DNA of 46,975 nt from Candidatus Fimivivens faecavium (GCA_018716105.1 DVKH01000043.1:1-46975), one strand, 5' to 3'. Shown: positions 8,321 through 16,877, counted from the first letter of the stretch. The notes: generated from the letters alone by a model not told the origin. Numbers and translations: made by a program.

Positions 8321-8392
8321 TTTCCCGGCGGGGCGAGGTTGCAAGGATTTGTGAAAAAAGGTATGATGGAAAAAACGGGGGAGGTGGAGCCC

Positions 8393-9961
8393 ATGAAAAC
8401 GGGGGGCAGGCCGCAGAGGACCGCAGTCGGGCTTTTGCTCGGCGGGCAGTATCGGCTCCGGCACGAGGTTGCGCGCTGCGGCGAGGCCGAGATCTATCTC
8501 GCGGACGACCAGAAGACCGGCGCGCGGGTGACGGTTTATGAGTTTTTCCCGCCCAAAATCCTCAGCCGCGACCCGAAAACCGGAAAAATCGCCGCGAAAC
8601 CCGGTTGCGAGGTGATGATGAAATCGCTTTCCTCCGATTTTGAAGAGCTCTATCTCTATCTCAAGGAGATCGGTCAATCGGAAAAACGCGAGGGAAGGGT
8701 CGTCCCCGTAACCGAGGTGTTCCGGGAAAACGGGACCATCTACGCCGTGGCGGAGCCGTTTGAAGCCGAATCGTTCGACGATTATCTCGCGCGGCTGGGC
8801 CAGCCGATGAGCTGGCTGCGGCTCAAAAAGGCGATTGCGCCGCTGGTTGCGACCCTCGGGCGTATGCATGCGGACGGCGTTTATCACCGGGGCATTTCGC
8901 CGGACACCGTTTTGGTCGATCCCGACGGAAAGTTCTGGCTTTCCGGGTTTTCAATTCCGGCCGCACGGACCGCCGGCAGCGAGATCGACGCGACGCTGTA
9001 TTTCGGCTACAGCGCGCCGGAACAATATGCTTCGAACAGCTGGCAGGGGGCGTGGAGCGACGTTTATTCGCTTGCGGCGCTCTGCTACCGCGCGCTGACT
9101 GGCACCACGCCGGTCGAGTGGAGACAGCGCGGGGAGGGGCGGGTTTTGATCCCGCCGGCCGAGCTTTCTCCCTCGGTTCCGGATCAGGTTTCCAATGCGC
9201 TGGTGACCGCGCTGTCGGTCAACCTCAGAACCCGCTATAAAACGGTAGAGGAGTTCTGGTGCGGCCTTCTCTCCGGACCGGGGGATGGGACGGCGGTCTA
9301 TGCGAGGCCAATTCTCCCGCCGATCGACCGGACTCGCCCACGGAAGGGGAGCAGGGTCGAAACAGCGCTCTGGCTTCTCGCGGTCTGCGCGATGGTGATC
9401 ATCTGTTCCGCGGCGGCGATCCGGATTGTGTACCGGGACGTCCTGCTCCCGCTGTCCTCTTCCGCTTCGGAACCGGCGCCGGGAGGGGAAAACAGCCTTC
9501 CGCCGGAGGGGGCAGGGGAATCCTCGTCCGAACCGGAACCGGAACCGCCAGAGATCGTGGTGCCGAATCTGGTTGGGACGCATATCGACACGGTGCGTGA
9601 CAATCCGCTTTACGAAAATCTGTTTACCTTCGAAGTTCAGTGGGATTATTCCGAGACGAGGCCGGTGGGCGAGGTGATGGCGCAGGACCCGAAATCCGGC
9701 GAAAAGCCGGGGAGCGGCGGGGTGATCACCGTGTTGGTCAGCAAGGGAACCGAGATGATTTCGATGCCGACGGTGGTGGGCGTCGATCTTGAACGTGCGG
9801 GCCAGATCCTGGGCAGCCTTGGGATCAGCTATGAGGTTGAGACGCTGGTGGACGACACGACCATGCCAAACACGGTGGTGGAATCGAGCGTAGAGCCGGG
9901 AACCGTTCTCTACCGGACCAGGGACAAGGTGACGTTGACGGTGACAAAGCTGATGGAATGA
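8393..9961 (+). CDS. Membrane PASTA protein with a degenerate Ser/Thr kinase domain (pseudokinase)
   Basis: A 522-residue protein with the layout of PrkC/PknB-type kinases: cytoplasmic kinase fold (about 20-290), one membrane span (about 323-347, ALWLLAVCAMVIICSAAAIR), an acidic Pro/Ser/Glu linker and two extracellular PASTA repeats (about 390-455 and 456-522) that in relatives bind peptidoglycan or lipid II. The fold is clear from GDYLA-type hinge, HxxGVYHR, the YFGYSAPEQY activation-segment motif and SDVYSLAALCYRALTG. But the ATP-binding Lys is Tyr49 (VTVYEFFP), HRD reads HRG (165-167), DFG reads SGF (184-186) and the Gly-rich loop is ARCGEAEIY. It should not catalyse phosphotransfer by the normal mechanism. 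The ATG at 8393 follows GGAGGT by 7 bases. A sensor or scaffold role is inference. Confidence 0.88.
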   Translation: MKTGGRPQRTAVGLLLGGQYRLRHEVARCGEAEIYLADDQKTGARVTVYEFFPPKILSRDPKTGKIAAKPGCEVMMKSLSSDFEELYLYLKEIGQSEKREGRVVPVTEVFRENGTIYAVAEPFEAESFDDYLARLGQPMSWLRLKKAIAPLVATLGRMHADGVYHRGISPDTVLVDPDGKFWLSGFSIPAARTAGSEIDATLYFGYSAPEQYASNSWQGAWSDVYSLAALCYRALTGTTPVEWRQRGEGRVLIPPAELSPSVPDQVSNALVTALSVNLRTRYKTVEEFWCGLLSGPGDGTAVYARPILPPIDRTRPRKGSRVETALWLLAVCAMVIICSAAAIRIVYRDVLLPLSSSASEPAPGGENSLPPEGAGESSSEPEPEPPEIVVPNLVGTHIDTVRDNPLYENLFTFEVQWDYSETRPVGEVMAQDPKSGEKPGSGGVITVLVSKGTEMISMPTVVGVDLERAGQILGSLGISYEVETLVDDTTMPNTVVESSVEPGTVLYRTRDKVTLTVTKLME

Positions 9962-9975
9962 GCGCTTATAGAGCC

Positions 9976-10009
9976 AAAAAAGCCCGGGCCATTTGGTCCG
10001 GGCTTTTTT
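9976..10009. terminator. Bidirectional terminator between the pseudokinase gene and rpsR
   Basis: AAAAAAGCCCGG / CCGGGCTTTTTT around GCCATTTGGT; it can serve both converging genes. Confidence 0.9.
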
Positions 10010-10034
10010 AAGTTCGCTTTGGCCAGCGGAAAAC

Positions 10035-10292
10035 TCAGTCGCTGACGTAGGGCAGGAAGGCCAGGTGGCGGGCGCGCTTGATCGCGGTGGTCAGCTGGCG
10101 CTGATGCCGGGCGCAGGTGCCGGTCACGCGGCGGGGGACGATCTTTCCTCTGTCTGAAAGATATCTCCTCAGGCGGGGAACGTCCTTATAATCGATGTCG
10201 TGGATTTTATCGACACAGAAAGCGCAGACCTTTTTTCTGCCCTTGCGGCCGCCGCGACGGTTTTCTCTGGGTTCTCTTTCGGTTCTTTCCAC
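10035..10292 (-). CDS. rpsR: 30S ribosomal protein S18
   Basis: An 85-residue S18 with the basic N-terminus, the Cys pair CAFC plus downstream Cys that mark a zinc-type form, and the conserved core [22 protein letters not shown] followed by [20 protein letters not shown]. It starts at GTG 10292, with AAGGAGG nine bases before. It is the last gene of rpsF-ssb-rpsR; S18 binds S6 in the platform of the small subunit. Confidence 0.97.
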   Translation of the reverse strand: MERTEREPRENRRGGRKGRKKVCAFCVDKIHDIDYKDVPRLRRYLSDRGKIVPRRVTGTCARHQRQLTTAIKRARHLAFLPYVSD

Positions 10293-10325
10293 GGTTACTC
10301 TCCTCCTTACACAGTTTGTAGAGCG

Positions 10326-10790
10326 TTAGAACGGAAGGTCGTCATCGTCTTCCACCACTTCAAAATCCCCCGCGGAGCCGCTGGCGTAGGAAACGCCGCC
10401 GTTCTGGGCGGGAGAGGGCGCGGAATAACTGTCGTTCGCAGGATGATAGGAACCGGCGCCGCCGCCGGCCGCCGCCCTGGATTCGACGAAGAACACGCGG
10501 TCGGCAACGATCTCAAACGCGGTGCGTTTGTTGCCGTCCTTATCGGTGTAGTCGCGGGTCTGAATTGATCCGTCTACGCCGATTGCGCGGCCCTTTTGGA
10601 AATATTTGCAGACAAATTCCGCCTGCTTTCTCCAGCAAACGATGGTCAAAAAATCCGCCTTGCGTTCGCCGCCGTTCATAAATGGGCGGTCGATCGCGAT
10701 CCGGAAGGTCGAGACGGGGACGCCCTGCGGCGTCGTGCGCATTTCGGGGTCGGCGACAAGCCTGCCGATCAAAATCGCCTTGTTGTACAT
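10326..10790 (-). CDS. ssb: Single-stranded DNA-binding protein
   Basis: A 154-residue SSB: N-terminal OB fold (about 1-105, starting MYNKAILIGRLVADPEMR), a Gly/Ala/Ser-rich flexible linker and the acidic tail ending DDDDLPF, which recruits replication and repair partners. The start ATG at 10790 has AAGGAGG seven bases ahead. It lies 12 bases after rpsF and 33 bases before rpsR, the usual Firmicute operon. Confidence 0.97.
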   Translation of the reverse strand: MYNKAILIGRLVADPEMRTTPQGVPVSTFRIAIDRPFMNGGERKADFLTIVCWRKQAEFVCKYFQKGRAIGVDGSIQTRDYTDKDGNKRTAFEIVADRVFFVESRAAAGGGAGSYHPANDSYSAPSPAQNGGVSYASGSAGDFEVVEDDDDLPF

Positions 10791-10802
10791 CCTGCTTCCT
10801 CC

Positions 10803-11102
10803 TTAGTCGTCGTTCTTGACGACGATCAGAGAGCGGAGCACACCGTCGGTGATCTTGTAGATTCGGTCGAGCTCAGCCGGGAACTCGGGCGCGCTGGAAA
10901 ACTCTACAAACAGGTAGTGACCTTCGGTCTCGTCTTCGATCGGGTAAGCGAGTCTGCGCTTGCCCCATTCTTCGACGTTGGTGATCGTACCGTTTGCGCT
11001 GATGAGGCTCTTGAATTTTTCAACGATCTCGGGAATGCCTTCCTCGCCGAGCTTGGTGTTGAAAATTGCGACGGTCTCATAGTTTGCACTGGTCTTTGCC
11101 AT
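10803..11102 (-). CDS. rpsF: 30S ribosomal protein S6
   Basis: A 99-residue S6 with YETVAIFNTKLGEEGIPEIVEKF, the WGKRRLAYPI motif and HYLFVEF. The start ATG at 11102 is chosen because AAGGAGGTG precedes it by 8 bases; the frame stays open for another 39 codons, but those overlap the promoter and leader. It heads rpsF-ssb-rpsR. Confidence 0.97.
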   Translation of the reverse strand: MAKTSANYETVAIFNTKLGEEGIPEIVEKFKSLISANGTITNVEEWGKRRLAYPIEDETEGHYLFVEFSSAPEFPAELDRIYKITDGVLRSLIVVKNDD

Positions 11103-11190
11103 TGTCAAAACACCTCCTTCTGGACATAAGGCCCTGCACGGGCTGCGCAGAGCAAGGATGACGCTTTCAAAAGGAAAGCGTAACAGATAA
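11103..11190 (-). promoter_or_regulatory. Leader of the rpsF operon, with hairpin
   Basis: The transcript leader is about 80 bases. It has an 8-bp stem ACGCTTTC/GAAAGCGT (11181-11161) and then a GC-rich segment GCGCAGCCCGTGC before the ribosome binding site. In many bacteria the S6:S18 complex binds the rpsF leader to repress its own operon; the CCG-containing segment could be such a site, but I cannot confirm the fold by eye. Confidence 0.4.
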
Positions 11191-11219
11191 AATATAGCAG
11201 GGTTCGAAGGGCTTGTCAA
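11191..11219 (-). promoter_or_regulatory. Promoter of the rpsF-ssb-rpsR operon
   Basis: On the minus strand TTGACA (11219-11214), a 17-bp spacer and TATATT (11196-11191): a near-consensus sigma-A promoter. Confidence 0.9.
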
Positions 11220-11265
11220 GAAATCAGGTAAACTTTTGTACTGATTTTATGATAATGCGACGGAT

Positions 11266-12135
11266 TTAGAGGGAAGCGGCCATCCGGCGGATCAATTCCC
11301 GCACTTCCGGGCCGATTTCAGGGTGGGAAACGCCGACGGTGAGGATTGCCTCGATGATACCGGCTTTGCTCCCCATGTCGAAGCGGGTCCCGGAATATTC
11401 GACGCCGATCATCCCCTCGCGCACGGCGAGTTCCCGCATTGCGTCGGTAAGCTGAATTTCGCCGCCTGCACCTGGGGCGGTCCGCTCGAGGATTTCGAAG
11501 ATGGAAGGAGGGAGCACCACCCGCCCGATGATCGCATATGGACTCATGACCTGGTCGGGCGAGGGCTTTTCGATCATGTCGCCGACCTGTTTTTCCCCGT
11601 CGGGTCCGGTTTCATAGCGGACGGAAGAGTATTTGCCGATTTTGTCGAGCGGGATTTTCTTAAGGCCCAATACGCCTTTACCATACCGCTCGAAGGCTTC
11701 GCAGAGTTCGCCGGTCGCGGATTTTTCCCCGATGACCACATCGTCGCCGTAGAGGACGGCGAACGGATCGTCCCCGGCGAAGGATTTCGCGCAGAGAACC
11801 GCATGGCCGAGGCCCTTGGTTTCCTTCTGGCGGACGTACTGGATGTTTGCGATGCGGGAGATCCCGGCTACTTCATCGCAAAGGGCCTGCTTGCCGCTCC
11901 TGAGAAGCCGCTCCTCGAGTTCGGGGGCGCGGTCGAAGTGATCCTCCATCGCCGACTTTCCGCGGCCGGTGATGATCAGGATATCGGTGATTCCTGCGGC
12001 GGCGGCCTCCTCGACGATATACTGGATCGCGGGTTTGTCGACGATTGGGAGCATTTCTTTGGGGATCGACTTGGTGGCGGGAAGCACGCGGGTTCCGAGG
12101 CCTGCGGCGGGAATGACGGCTTTGGTGATTTTCAT
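11266..12135 (-). CDS. galU: UTP--glucose-1-phosphate uridylyltransferase
   Basis: A 289-residue nucleotidyltransferase that makes UDP-glucose from UTP and glucose 1-phosphate. It has the N-terminal nucleotide-binding signature AAGLGTRVLPATKSIPKEMLP, the substrate motif IVDKPAIQYIVEEA and the GDDVV metal site near residue 130. Length is typical. UDP-glucose feeds glycolipid and cell-wall glycan synthesis; the GT4 glycosyltransferase at 15.7 kb is a possible user. It starts at ATG 12135 and lies 28 bases downstream of the zinc-ribbon membrane protein gene on the same strand, so the two may be co-transcribed. Confidence 0.96.
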   Translation of the reverse strand: MKITKAVIPAAGLGTRVLPATKSIPKEMLPIVDKPAIQYIVEEAAAAGITDILIITGRGKSAMEDHFDRAPELEERLLRSGKQALCDEVAGISRIANIQYVRQKETKGLGHAVLCAKSFAGDDPFAVLYGDDVVIGEKSATGELCEAFERYGKGVLGLKKIPLDKIGKYSSVRYETGPDGEKQVGDMIEKPSPDQVMSPYAIIGRVVLPPSIFEILERTAPGAGGEIQLTDAMRELAVREGMIGVEYSGTRFDMGSKAGIIEAILTVGVSHPEIGPEVRELIRRMAASL

Positions 12136-12163
12136 ATCGCTTTTTTTCTCCTCGTTCTATCTG

Positions 12164-13111
12164 TTAAATCAGGGTTGCGGCAAAATAGCCGAGGCCCGAA
12201 ATCGCGAAAGAGGTGATCATCAGCGCCAGGACGACCGCAAGGATGTTGACGTTGCCTTTATAGTAGAGCGCGGAGTAATAGTCCCGGCTTCCGACCCGCT
12301 CGGCAAAGGAGGCGCGCATCTGTCCGACCGTCAGGATAGCTTTCCGGAGGTAGAGTTTGTTGGCGAACAGCGCGCAGACCGCCGCTGTGAGGATGTTCAC
12401 GAGATTTCCGAAGATCAGCGAGATGACGATGGAGCTGGCGAGCATCTCCGGCGGGAAATCGGCGAAGAGCTGGGGCGCCATTTCCCGAAGCTGCGGGATG
12501 GCGGCCGGAATCGAATAGGCGGTGGAGAACAGATAGAACGAAAGGATCGCCGCGCCGTAGCCATACATTTTGCGGTAGAAAAAGTAGAACGGGCCGAAGA
12601 AAAACGCGCACCAGTTCCAGCTGATTTTTCCAGGGGCATTCAGGAGGAGCTGGAACTGCCGCAGAAAATAGTAAGCGCCCGAACCGACAAACGCCGAAAG
12701 CTCGTGCGCGGAGACGCCGTTGATCTCCCATTGATCGACGGCTTCCACCCGGCGCTGGGCCGTCTCGCCGGCGCTGCCGCCGGGGAGCTTCACCCGGCCG
12801 CCGAACAGTTCCCGCTCGCCCAGAGGGGCGTCGCCGAGACGGGAGCCGCACATCTGGCAGAAGCTCGACGCCTTGGGGTTGACGGTATTGCAGTTCGGGC
12901 AGGTCACCGTTTCGCCCGCGGCGACCTTTTGCGCGACCGGCGGCTTCCAGGAGAAGTCGGGCGCGTGTTTTTCCTCCAGTTCACAGCGGCCGGCCTCCTG
13001 GTAGCAGGCGCGGTGATACGGGGCCCCGCAATCCGGGCATACTACGATATCATCGCTGTCGTTAAATAATTTCCTGCAGTGGGTGCAGGGAACGCCGTTA
13101 TATAGTTTCAA
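12164..13111 (-). CDS. Zinc-ribbon/RING-like membrane protein (DUF2628-type)
   Basis: About 315 residues. The N-terminus holds two Cys clusters: CTHCRKLF...CPDCGAPYHRACY (RING-like, with the CPxCGAxYHxxC pattern) and CPNCNTVNPKASSFCQMCGSRL (double zinc ribbon). The C-terminal half has a WNWCAFFFGPFYFFYRKMY motif typical of DUF2628-type membrane proteins and three or four hydrophobic segments. The start is taken as TTG at 13111, which has AAGGAG ten bases ahead; an ATG at 13168 would precede the promoter. The function is unknown; zinc ribbons in such proteins are usually soluble cytoplasmic heads. Confidence 0.78.
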   Translation of the reverse strand: MKLYNGVPCTHCRKLFNDSDDIVVCPDCGAPYHRACYQEAGRCELEEKHAPDFSWKPPVAQKVAAGETVTCPNCNTVNPKASSFCQMCGSRLGDAPLGERELFGGRVKLPGGSAGETAQRRVEAVDQWEINGVSAHELSAFVGSGAYYFLRQFQLLLNAPGKISWNWCAFFFGPFYFFYRKMYGYGAAILSFYLFSTAYSIPAAIPQLREMAPQLFADFPPEMLASSIVISLIFGNLVNILTAAVCALFANKLYLRKAILTVGQMRASFAERVGSRDYYSALYYKGNVNILAVVLALMITSFAISGLGYFAATLI

Positions 13112-13136
13112 ATCATTCACGCTCCTTGATTTCTCA

Positions 13137-13165
13137 TTATAGCGGATGATCGGGACAAATCCAAT
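13137..13165 (-). promoter_or_regulatory. Promoter of the zinc-ribbon gene (and perhaps galU)
   Basis: On the minus strand TTGGAT, a 17-bp spacer and TATAAT (13142-13137), 26 bases upstream of the chosen TTG start. Confidence 0.7.
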
Positions 13166-13259
13166 CACAAATTTGTAAACATGCGGATGGCTGTTGCCCT
13201 GCCGGCCCGACAGGGCAGGGGGCTTTTCGAGCCGGCCGGGGAAAAAGAAAAGCGCCCGC

Positions 13260-13288
13260 TTTACAATCGTTTGATTGTGAATTATAAT
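13260..13288 (+). promoter_or_regulatory. Promoter of prfB
   Basis: TTTACA (13260-13265), a 17-bp spacer and TATAAT (13283-13288). A transcript from it begins near 13295, which excludes the upstream in-frame start at 13181 for prfB. Confidence 0.85.
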
Positions 13289-13390
13289 TTCCCTAGTTAT
13301 GCCCCGTTTTGGAGAGAATCAAACCTGCCGGCCGCTCGGCCGCCGATACGGCGCGGGCGTTTGCCGGATGCGAGAGCCGACGAGAAAGGA

Positions 13391-14527
13391 ATGATCAACA
13401 TACTGCAATTCGAAGAACTGCGCCTTGCGCTTCAGGGACTTGAGCCCCAGCTCAAAGAACTGAGCGAGGCGCTTGGATACGAAAAACTCAAAGAACAGGT
13501 CGCAGAGCTCGAGGAAAAGACGACTGCGCCGGGATTTTGGGATAATGTGGAGCTGTCTCAGAGGGTCCTGACCGAAACCAAACAGAAAAAAGACGTGATC
13601 GAGGACTATGATTCGCTTTTGTCCTCCTATGACGATGTGATGACGCTGATTGAAATCGCTTTGGAGGAGAAGGACGAAAGCCTTTATGACGAGGCGAAAG
13701 AGGGGTTTGATCACATCGCGGCGAAGCTCGATGAGATGAAACTTGCCACCCTTCTTTCCGGCGAGCACGACTCAGCGAACGCGATCCTCACCTTCCATGC
13801 GGGGGCGGGCGGGACCGAGGCGCAGGACTGGGCGCAGATGCTCTACCGCATGTACACCCACTGGGCCGAGCGGCACGGCTTTTCCTACCAATTGATGGAC
13901 TATCTGGAAGGGGACGAAGCGGGCCTCAAGTCCGCTTCAATCATGATCGAAGGACACAACGCCTATGGCTATCTCAAATCGGAAAACGGCGTTCACAGGC
14001 TGGTGCGGGTTTCGCCGTTCGACGCCTCCGGGCGGAGGCATACCTCGTTTGCGTCGCTTGAGGTGATGCCGGAGATTTCGGACGATGTTGAGATCGAGAT
14101 CCGTCCCGAGGACATCAAGATGGACGTCTACCGCGCGAGCGGAGCAGGCGGCCAGCACGTCAACAAGACCTCTTCGGCGGTCCGGCTGACCCACATCCCG
14201 ACCGGGGTGATCGTGGCCTGCCAGAACGAGCGCAGCCAGCATCAGAACCGCGAGATGGCGATGAAGATGCTCCGCTCCAAGCTGATGGAGATCAAGGAAC
14301 GCGAACATCTCGACCGGATCGAGGACATCAAGGGCGTCCAGAAGGAAATTGCCTGGGGTTCGCAGATTCGTTCCTATGTCTTCATGCCGTATACGATGGT
14401 TAAAGACCACCGAACCGGCTTTGAAACGGGAAACGTCAACGCGGTGATGGATGGCGGCCTTGACGGCTTCATCAATGCGTATCTGAAGGCGGCGAGCCTC
14501 GGGACGCTTGGAAAAACGGACGACTGA
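13391..14527 (+). CDS. prfB: Peptide chain release factor 2, without programmed frameshift
   Basis: A 378-residue RF2 that ends translation at UGA and UAA. The N-terminal helical domain (about 1-110) is followed by domains 2-4, with the stop-codon recognition motif SPF (208-210) and the GGQ motif (253-255, GAGGQHVNKTSSAVRLTH) that triggers peptidyl-tRNA hydrolysis. The ATG at 13391 has GAAAGGA just upstream. Most bacterial prfB genes need a +1 shift at an in-frame TGA near codon 25. Here the frame runs straight through the matching segment (LSEALGYEKLKEQVAEL, residues 24-40), so RF2 is not autoregulated in that way. Confidence 0.96.
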   Translation: MINILQFEELRLALQGLEPQLKELSEALGYEKLKEQVAELEEKTTAPGFWDNVELSQRVLTETKQKKDVIEDYDSLLSSYDDVMTLIEIALEEKDESLYDEAKEGFDHIAAKLDEMKLATLLSGEHDSANAILTFHAGAGGTEAQDWAQMLYRMYTHWAERHGFSYQLMDYLEGDEAGLKSASIMIEGHNAYGYLKSENGVHRLVRVSPFDASGRRHTSFASLEVMPEISDDVEIEIRPEDIKMDVYRASGAGGQHVNKTSSAVRLTHIPTGVIVACQNERSQHQNREMAMKMLRSKLMEIKEREHLDRIEDIKGVQKEIAWGSQIRSYVFMPYTMVKDHRTGFETGNVNAVMDGGLDGFINAYLKAASLGTLGKTDD

Positions 14528-14631
14528 AAAAATTAAGGCAGAAACGCCGGCGGGCGGTGTACCGCCCTGCCGGGTAGTGGGCCGACGGCTTGACAAGGGC
14601 CGCCGGTTGTGCTGTCGCAGAGGGATTGACG

Positions 14632-15639
14632 ATGAAAAAAAGATCTTTATTTGCCATGCGCGTATGCTGCGCGGTCATGTCGTTATCGCTGATTCTGTCC
14701 GGCTGCGTCCAAACGGACGAGCCTTCCTCTCTGCCGGAGAGCGTTTCCTCTTTGGAAGCGGAGAGCGGTTTTGGCGGCGATCCGGTTTCAGGGCCGCAGG
14801 GAGAATCCGCGCCGCAAGCGCAGGAGCCTTCCGCGCTTGAGGCGGTCGACCTTTTCGAAGGCGAATTCTCCTTCAAAAAGCCGAAAAGGCCGATCCCGTC
14901 AGCGCCCAATATCCTATTTCTCGGAAACAGCTATACGTTTGCCAACGACCTTCCGGCGATGTTCGAAGCCCTTTCCTGGAGCGGGGGATTTCGCGCGGAC
15001 GTCTATGAATTGACCGACGGGAGTTACCGTCTCGAATATTTCGCCGATCCTGAGGATGAACTCGGCGCAAAGGTCTATGAAGGGCTGACCCAATACGACT
15101 GGGATTATGTGATTCTCCAGGAACAGAGCCGGGTGCCCACCATCGAGGCGGAGACGATGATGTATCCCGCCGCCCGGACGCTCGACGCATTGATTCAAAA
15201 TGCGGACGGCCAGACGGTGTTTTTGATGACCTGGGCTTATCGGGACGGGGATGACCTGACCGGGTACGGTATCCGCAAAAAGACCACCCGGGAGGAAATG
15301 CAGGCCGAGCTTTTCATGGCCTATGATACGATCGCCAGGGAGCTTGACGCGCTGCTCTCGCCCGCGGGAGCGGCCTTTATCCGGTTTGCAAAGGAGCATC
15401 CGGAAGTGGAACTCTGGGATCCGGAAGACGGGATGCATCCGACGGCTGCGGGCAGCTATCTCGCGGCGTGCACGCTGTATGCGACGCTGTACAATGAATC
15501 GCCCGTCGGATTGGAGTACACCGCGGAACTTGAACCGGAGACGGCACAGGCGCTTCAGCGCTGCGCCGCGGACCTGGTGCTTGGCGAAACGGAGGAAGAA
15601 CAGGCCGAGACAGATTCCTCTGACGGTCTGGCCGCATAA
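14632..15639 (+). CDS. Lipoprotein with an SGNH-hydrolase-like domain
   Basis: About 335 residues. The N-terminus has Lys/Arg residues, a hydrophobic core and lipobox LILSGC (Cys about residue 24), then an acidic Ser/Glu/Pro linker to about residue 90. The folded part begins ILFLGNSYTFANDLP, where GNSYT matches the SGNH block I nucleophile region. Later come VILQEQSRVP and, near the C-terminus, DPEDGMHPTAAGSYLAA, where D..H fits block V of the SGNH/GDSL fold. The proteins of this type are esterases or carbohydrate deacetylases; the substrate is unknown. The ATG at 14632 follows AGAGGG by 7 bases. A strong terminator follows. Confidence 0.82.
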   Translation: MKKRSLFAMRVCCAVMSLSLILSGCVQTDEPSSLPESVSSLEAESGFGGDPVSGPQGESAPQAQEPSALEAVDLFEGEFSFKKPKRPIPSAPNILFLGNSYTFANDLPAMFEALSWSGGFRADVYELTDGSYRLEYFADPEDELGAKVYEGLTQYDWDYVILQEQSRVPTIEAETMMYPAARTLDALIQNADGQTVFLMTWAYRDGDDLTGYGIRKKTTREEMQAELFMAYDTIARELDALLSPAGAAFIRFAKEHPEVELWDPEDGMHPTAAGSYLAACTLYATLYNESPVGLEYTAELEPETAQALQRCAADLVLGETEEEQAETDSSDGLAA

Positions 15640-15657
15640 TAGATGGATCAACAAAGG

Positions 15658-15690
15658 AACGCCCGCAGGCAGTGCCTGCGGGCGTTTTGA
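15658..15690. terminator. Bidirectional terminator
   Basis: A perfect 14-bp stem (15658-15671 with 15673-15686, GCCCGCAGGCA/TGCCTGCGGGC at its core) and TTTT, between the converging lipoprotein and glycosyltransferase genes. Confidence 0.9.
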
Positions 15691-15710
15691 TTTCTTTGCG
15701 TTTTTACGGG

Positions 15711-16877
15711 TTAGTGTTTGTCAATCGCTTTCTGATAGAGTTCCAGCATGAATTTCGCGATCCGCACGCTGCTCTTATCGGCGACCGAAGCGCGGACCGA
15801 GGCTTTGAGCGCGTTTTTTTCGCCGGGGGGGAGATCGCGGAGCATGCGGAGATAGCCGGCCATCTCTTCGCCGGTTTCGTAGATCCAGCCGTTGACCCCA
15901 ACCTGAATCTGGTCGCGGTTGTCAGGATCGAGAATCTGGAGGACGGGCAGGCCCGAGGCCATCCCCTCGAGCATTGAAATCGAATACATCTCGCTGGTCG
16001 AGGCGGTTGCGTAGCAGTTGCAGGCCGCATAATAGGGGGGGAGCTGTTCGTGCGGGATCGCGCCGGTGAAGACGGCGCGGCCGCCGAGGCCGAGGCGCTC
16101 GGCATAGCCGCGGAACTCGTCGAGAAACGGGCCGCCGCCGATGACCAGAAGGTAGATGTTGTCTTCAGCCGCCGTATTCTTGCTGAGCATTTCCATCAGG
16201 CGGTCGATGCCCTTTTCTTTCCCGATGCGCCCGACAAAGCAGGCGACGAACGCGCCCTTTGGGATGCCGTATCGCTCGCGCACGGCGTCGCGTTCTTGCT
16301 GCGTCGTCGCGTCTTCGGCGTAGGATTCGAGTTCAACCGAGTTGGGGATGATGTAGATTTTCCGGTTGACCCCCGCGCCGTGTATGTAATCCTCGCATTT
16401 TTTGGATGGGCCGGTGATGATGTCGGCCCGGCGGGAGAGAAATCGGATGTACTGGTGGGAAATGCGCTTGACAATGTCGGTAAGAGGCCCCGGCGCGATA
16501 TAATAGATGTAATCGTCGTACATGGTGTGGAGCGTGTAGACGAGCGGGATGTTCATGGCGCGGGAGGCCCGGATCCCGGCAATGCCCATCGAAAACTCGT
16601 TTTGGATGTGGATGATATCTGGGCGAAACTCCTCGACCAGTTTTTTACGGGTTCCGCTGAACGGGGAGGAGACGCCGTAATTGTAGATTTTTTTGAGTTC
16701 GAGCGCGGGGCAGCGAAGCACGCCGTTTTCGATCTTATGCTCTGTCACATGGACGTCGGTGGTCACGATCAAAACTTCGTGGCCAAGCGCTTCCAGCCCT
16801 TCTTTCAGAATTTTGATATGGGTGACAACGCCGTTGATGTAAGGCAGATAGGTTTCGGTGAAGATCGCAATTTTCAT
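15711..16877 (-). CDS. GT4-family glycosyltransferase, probably diacylglycerol glucosyltransferase type
   Basis: A 388-residue GT-B fold enzyme. The N-terminal half begins MKIAIFTETYLPYINGVVTHI; the C-terminal half has FVGRIGKEKGIDRLMEML and the EX7E-like donor site in ASTSEMYSISMLEGMASGLPVL. The N-terminal start and YTLHTMYDDYIYYI resemble the 1,2-diacylglycerol 3-glucosyltransferases that build membrane glycolipid anchors, but this is a family-level guess. No transmembrane segment is needed for such peripheral enzymes. The ATG at 16877 has GGAGG upstream. UDP-glucose from GalU would be the expected donor. Confidence 0.85.
   Translation of the reverse strand: MKIAIFTETYLPYINGVVTHIKILKEGLEALGHEVLIVTTDVHVTEHKIENGVLRCPALELKKIYNYGVSSPFSGTRKKLVEEFRPDIIHIQNEFSMGIAGIRASRAMNIPLVYTLHTMYDDYIYYIAPGPLTDIVKRISHQYIRFLSRRADIITGPSKKCEDYIHGAGVNRKIYIIPNSVELESYAEDATTQQERDAVRERYGIPKGAFVACFVGRIGKEKGIDRLMEMLSKNTAAEDNIYLLVIGGGPFLDEFRGYAERLGLGGRAVFTGAIPHEQLPPYYAACNCYATASTSEMYSISMLEGMASGLPVLQILDPDNRDQIQVGVNGWIYETGEEMAGYLRMLRDLPPGEKNALKASVRASVADKSSVRIAKFMLELYQKAIDKH

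Noticed and set aside
13181-13390. N-terminal extension of prfB by 70 codons
   Set aside because: A near-consensus promoter (TTTACA-17-TATAAT) lies inside it, and the ATG at 13391 has its own ribosome site and gives the usual RF2 N-terminus.
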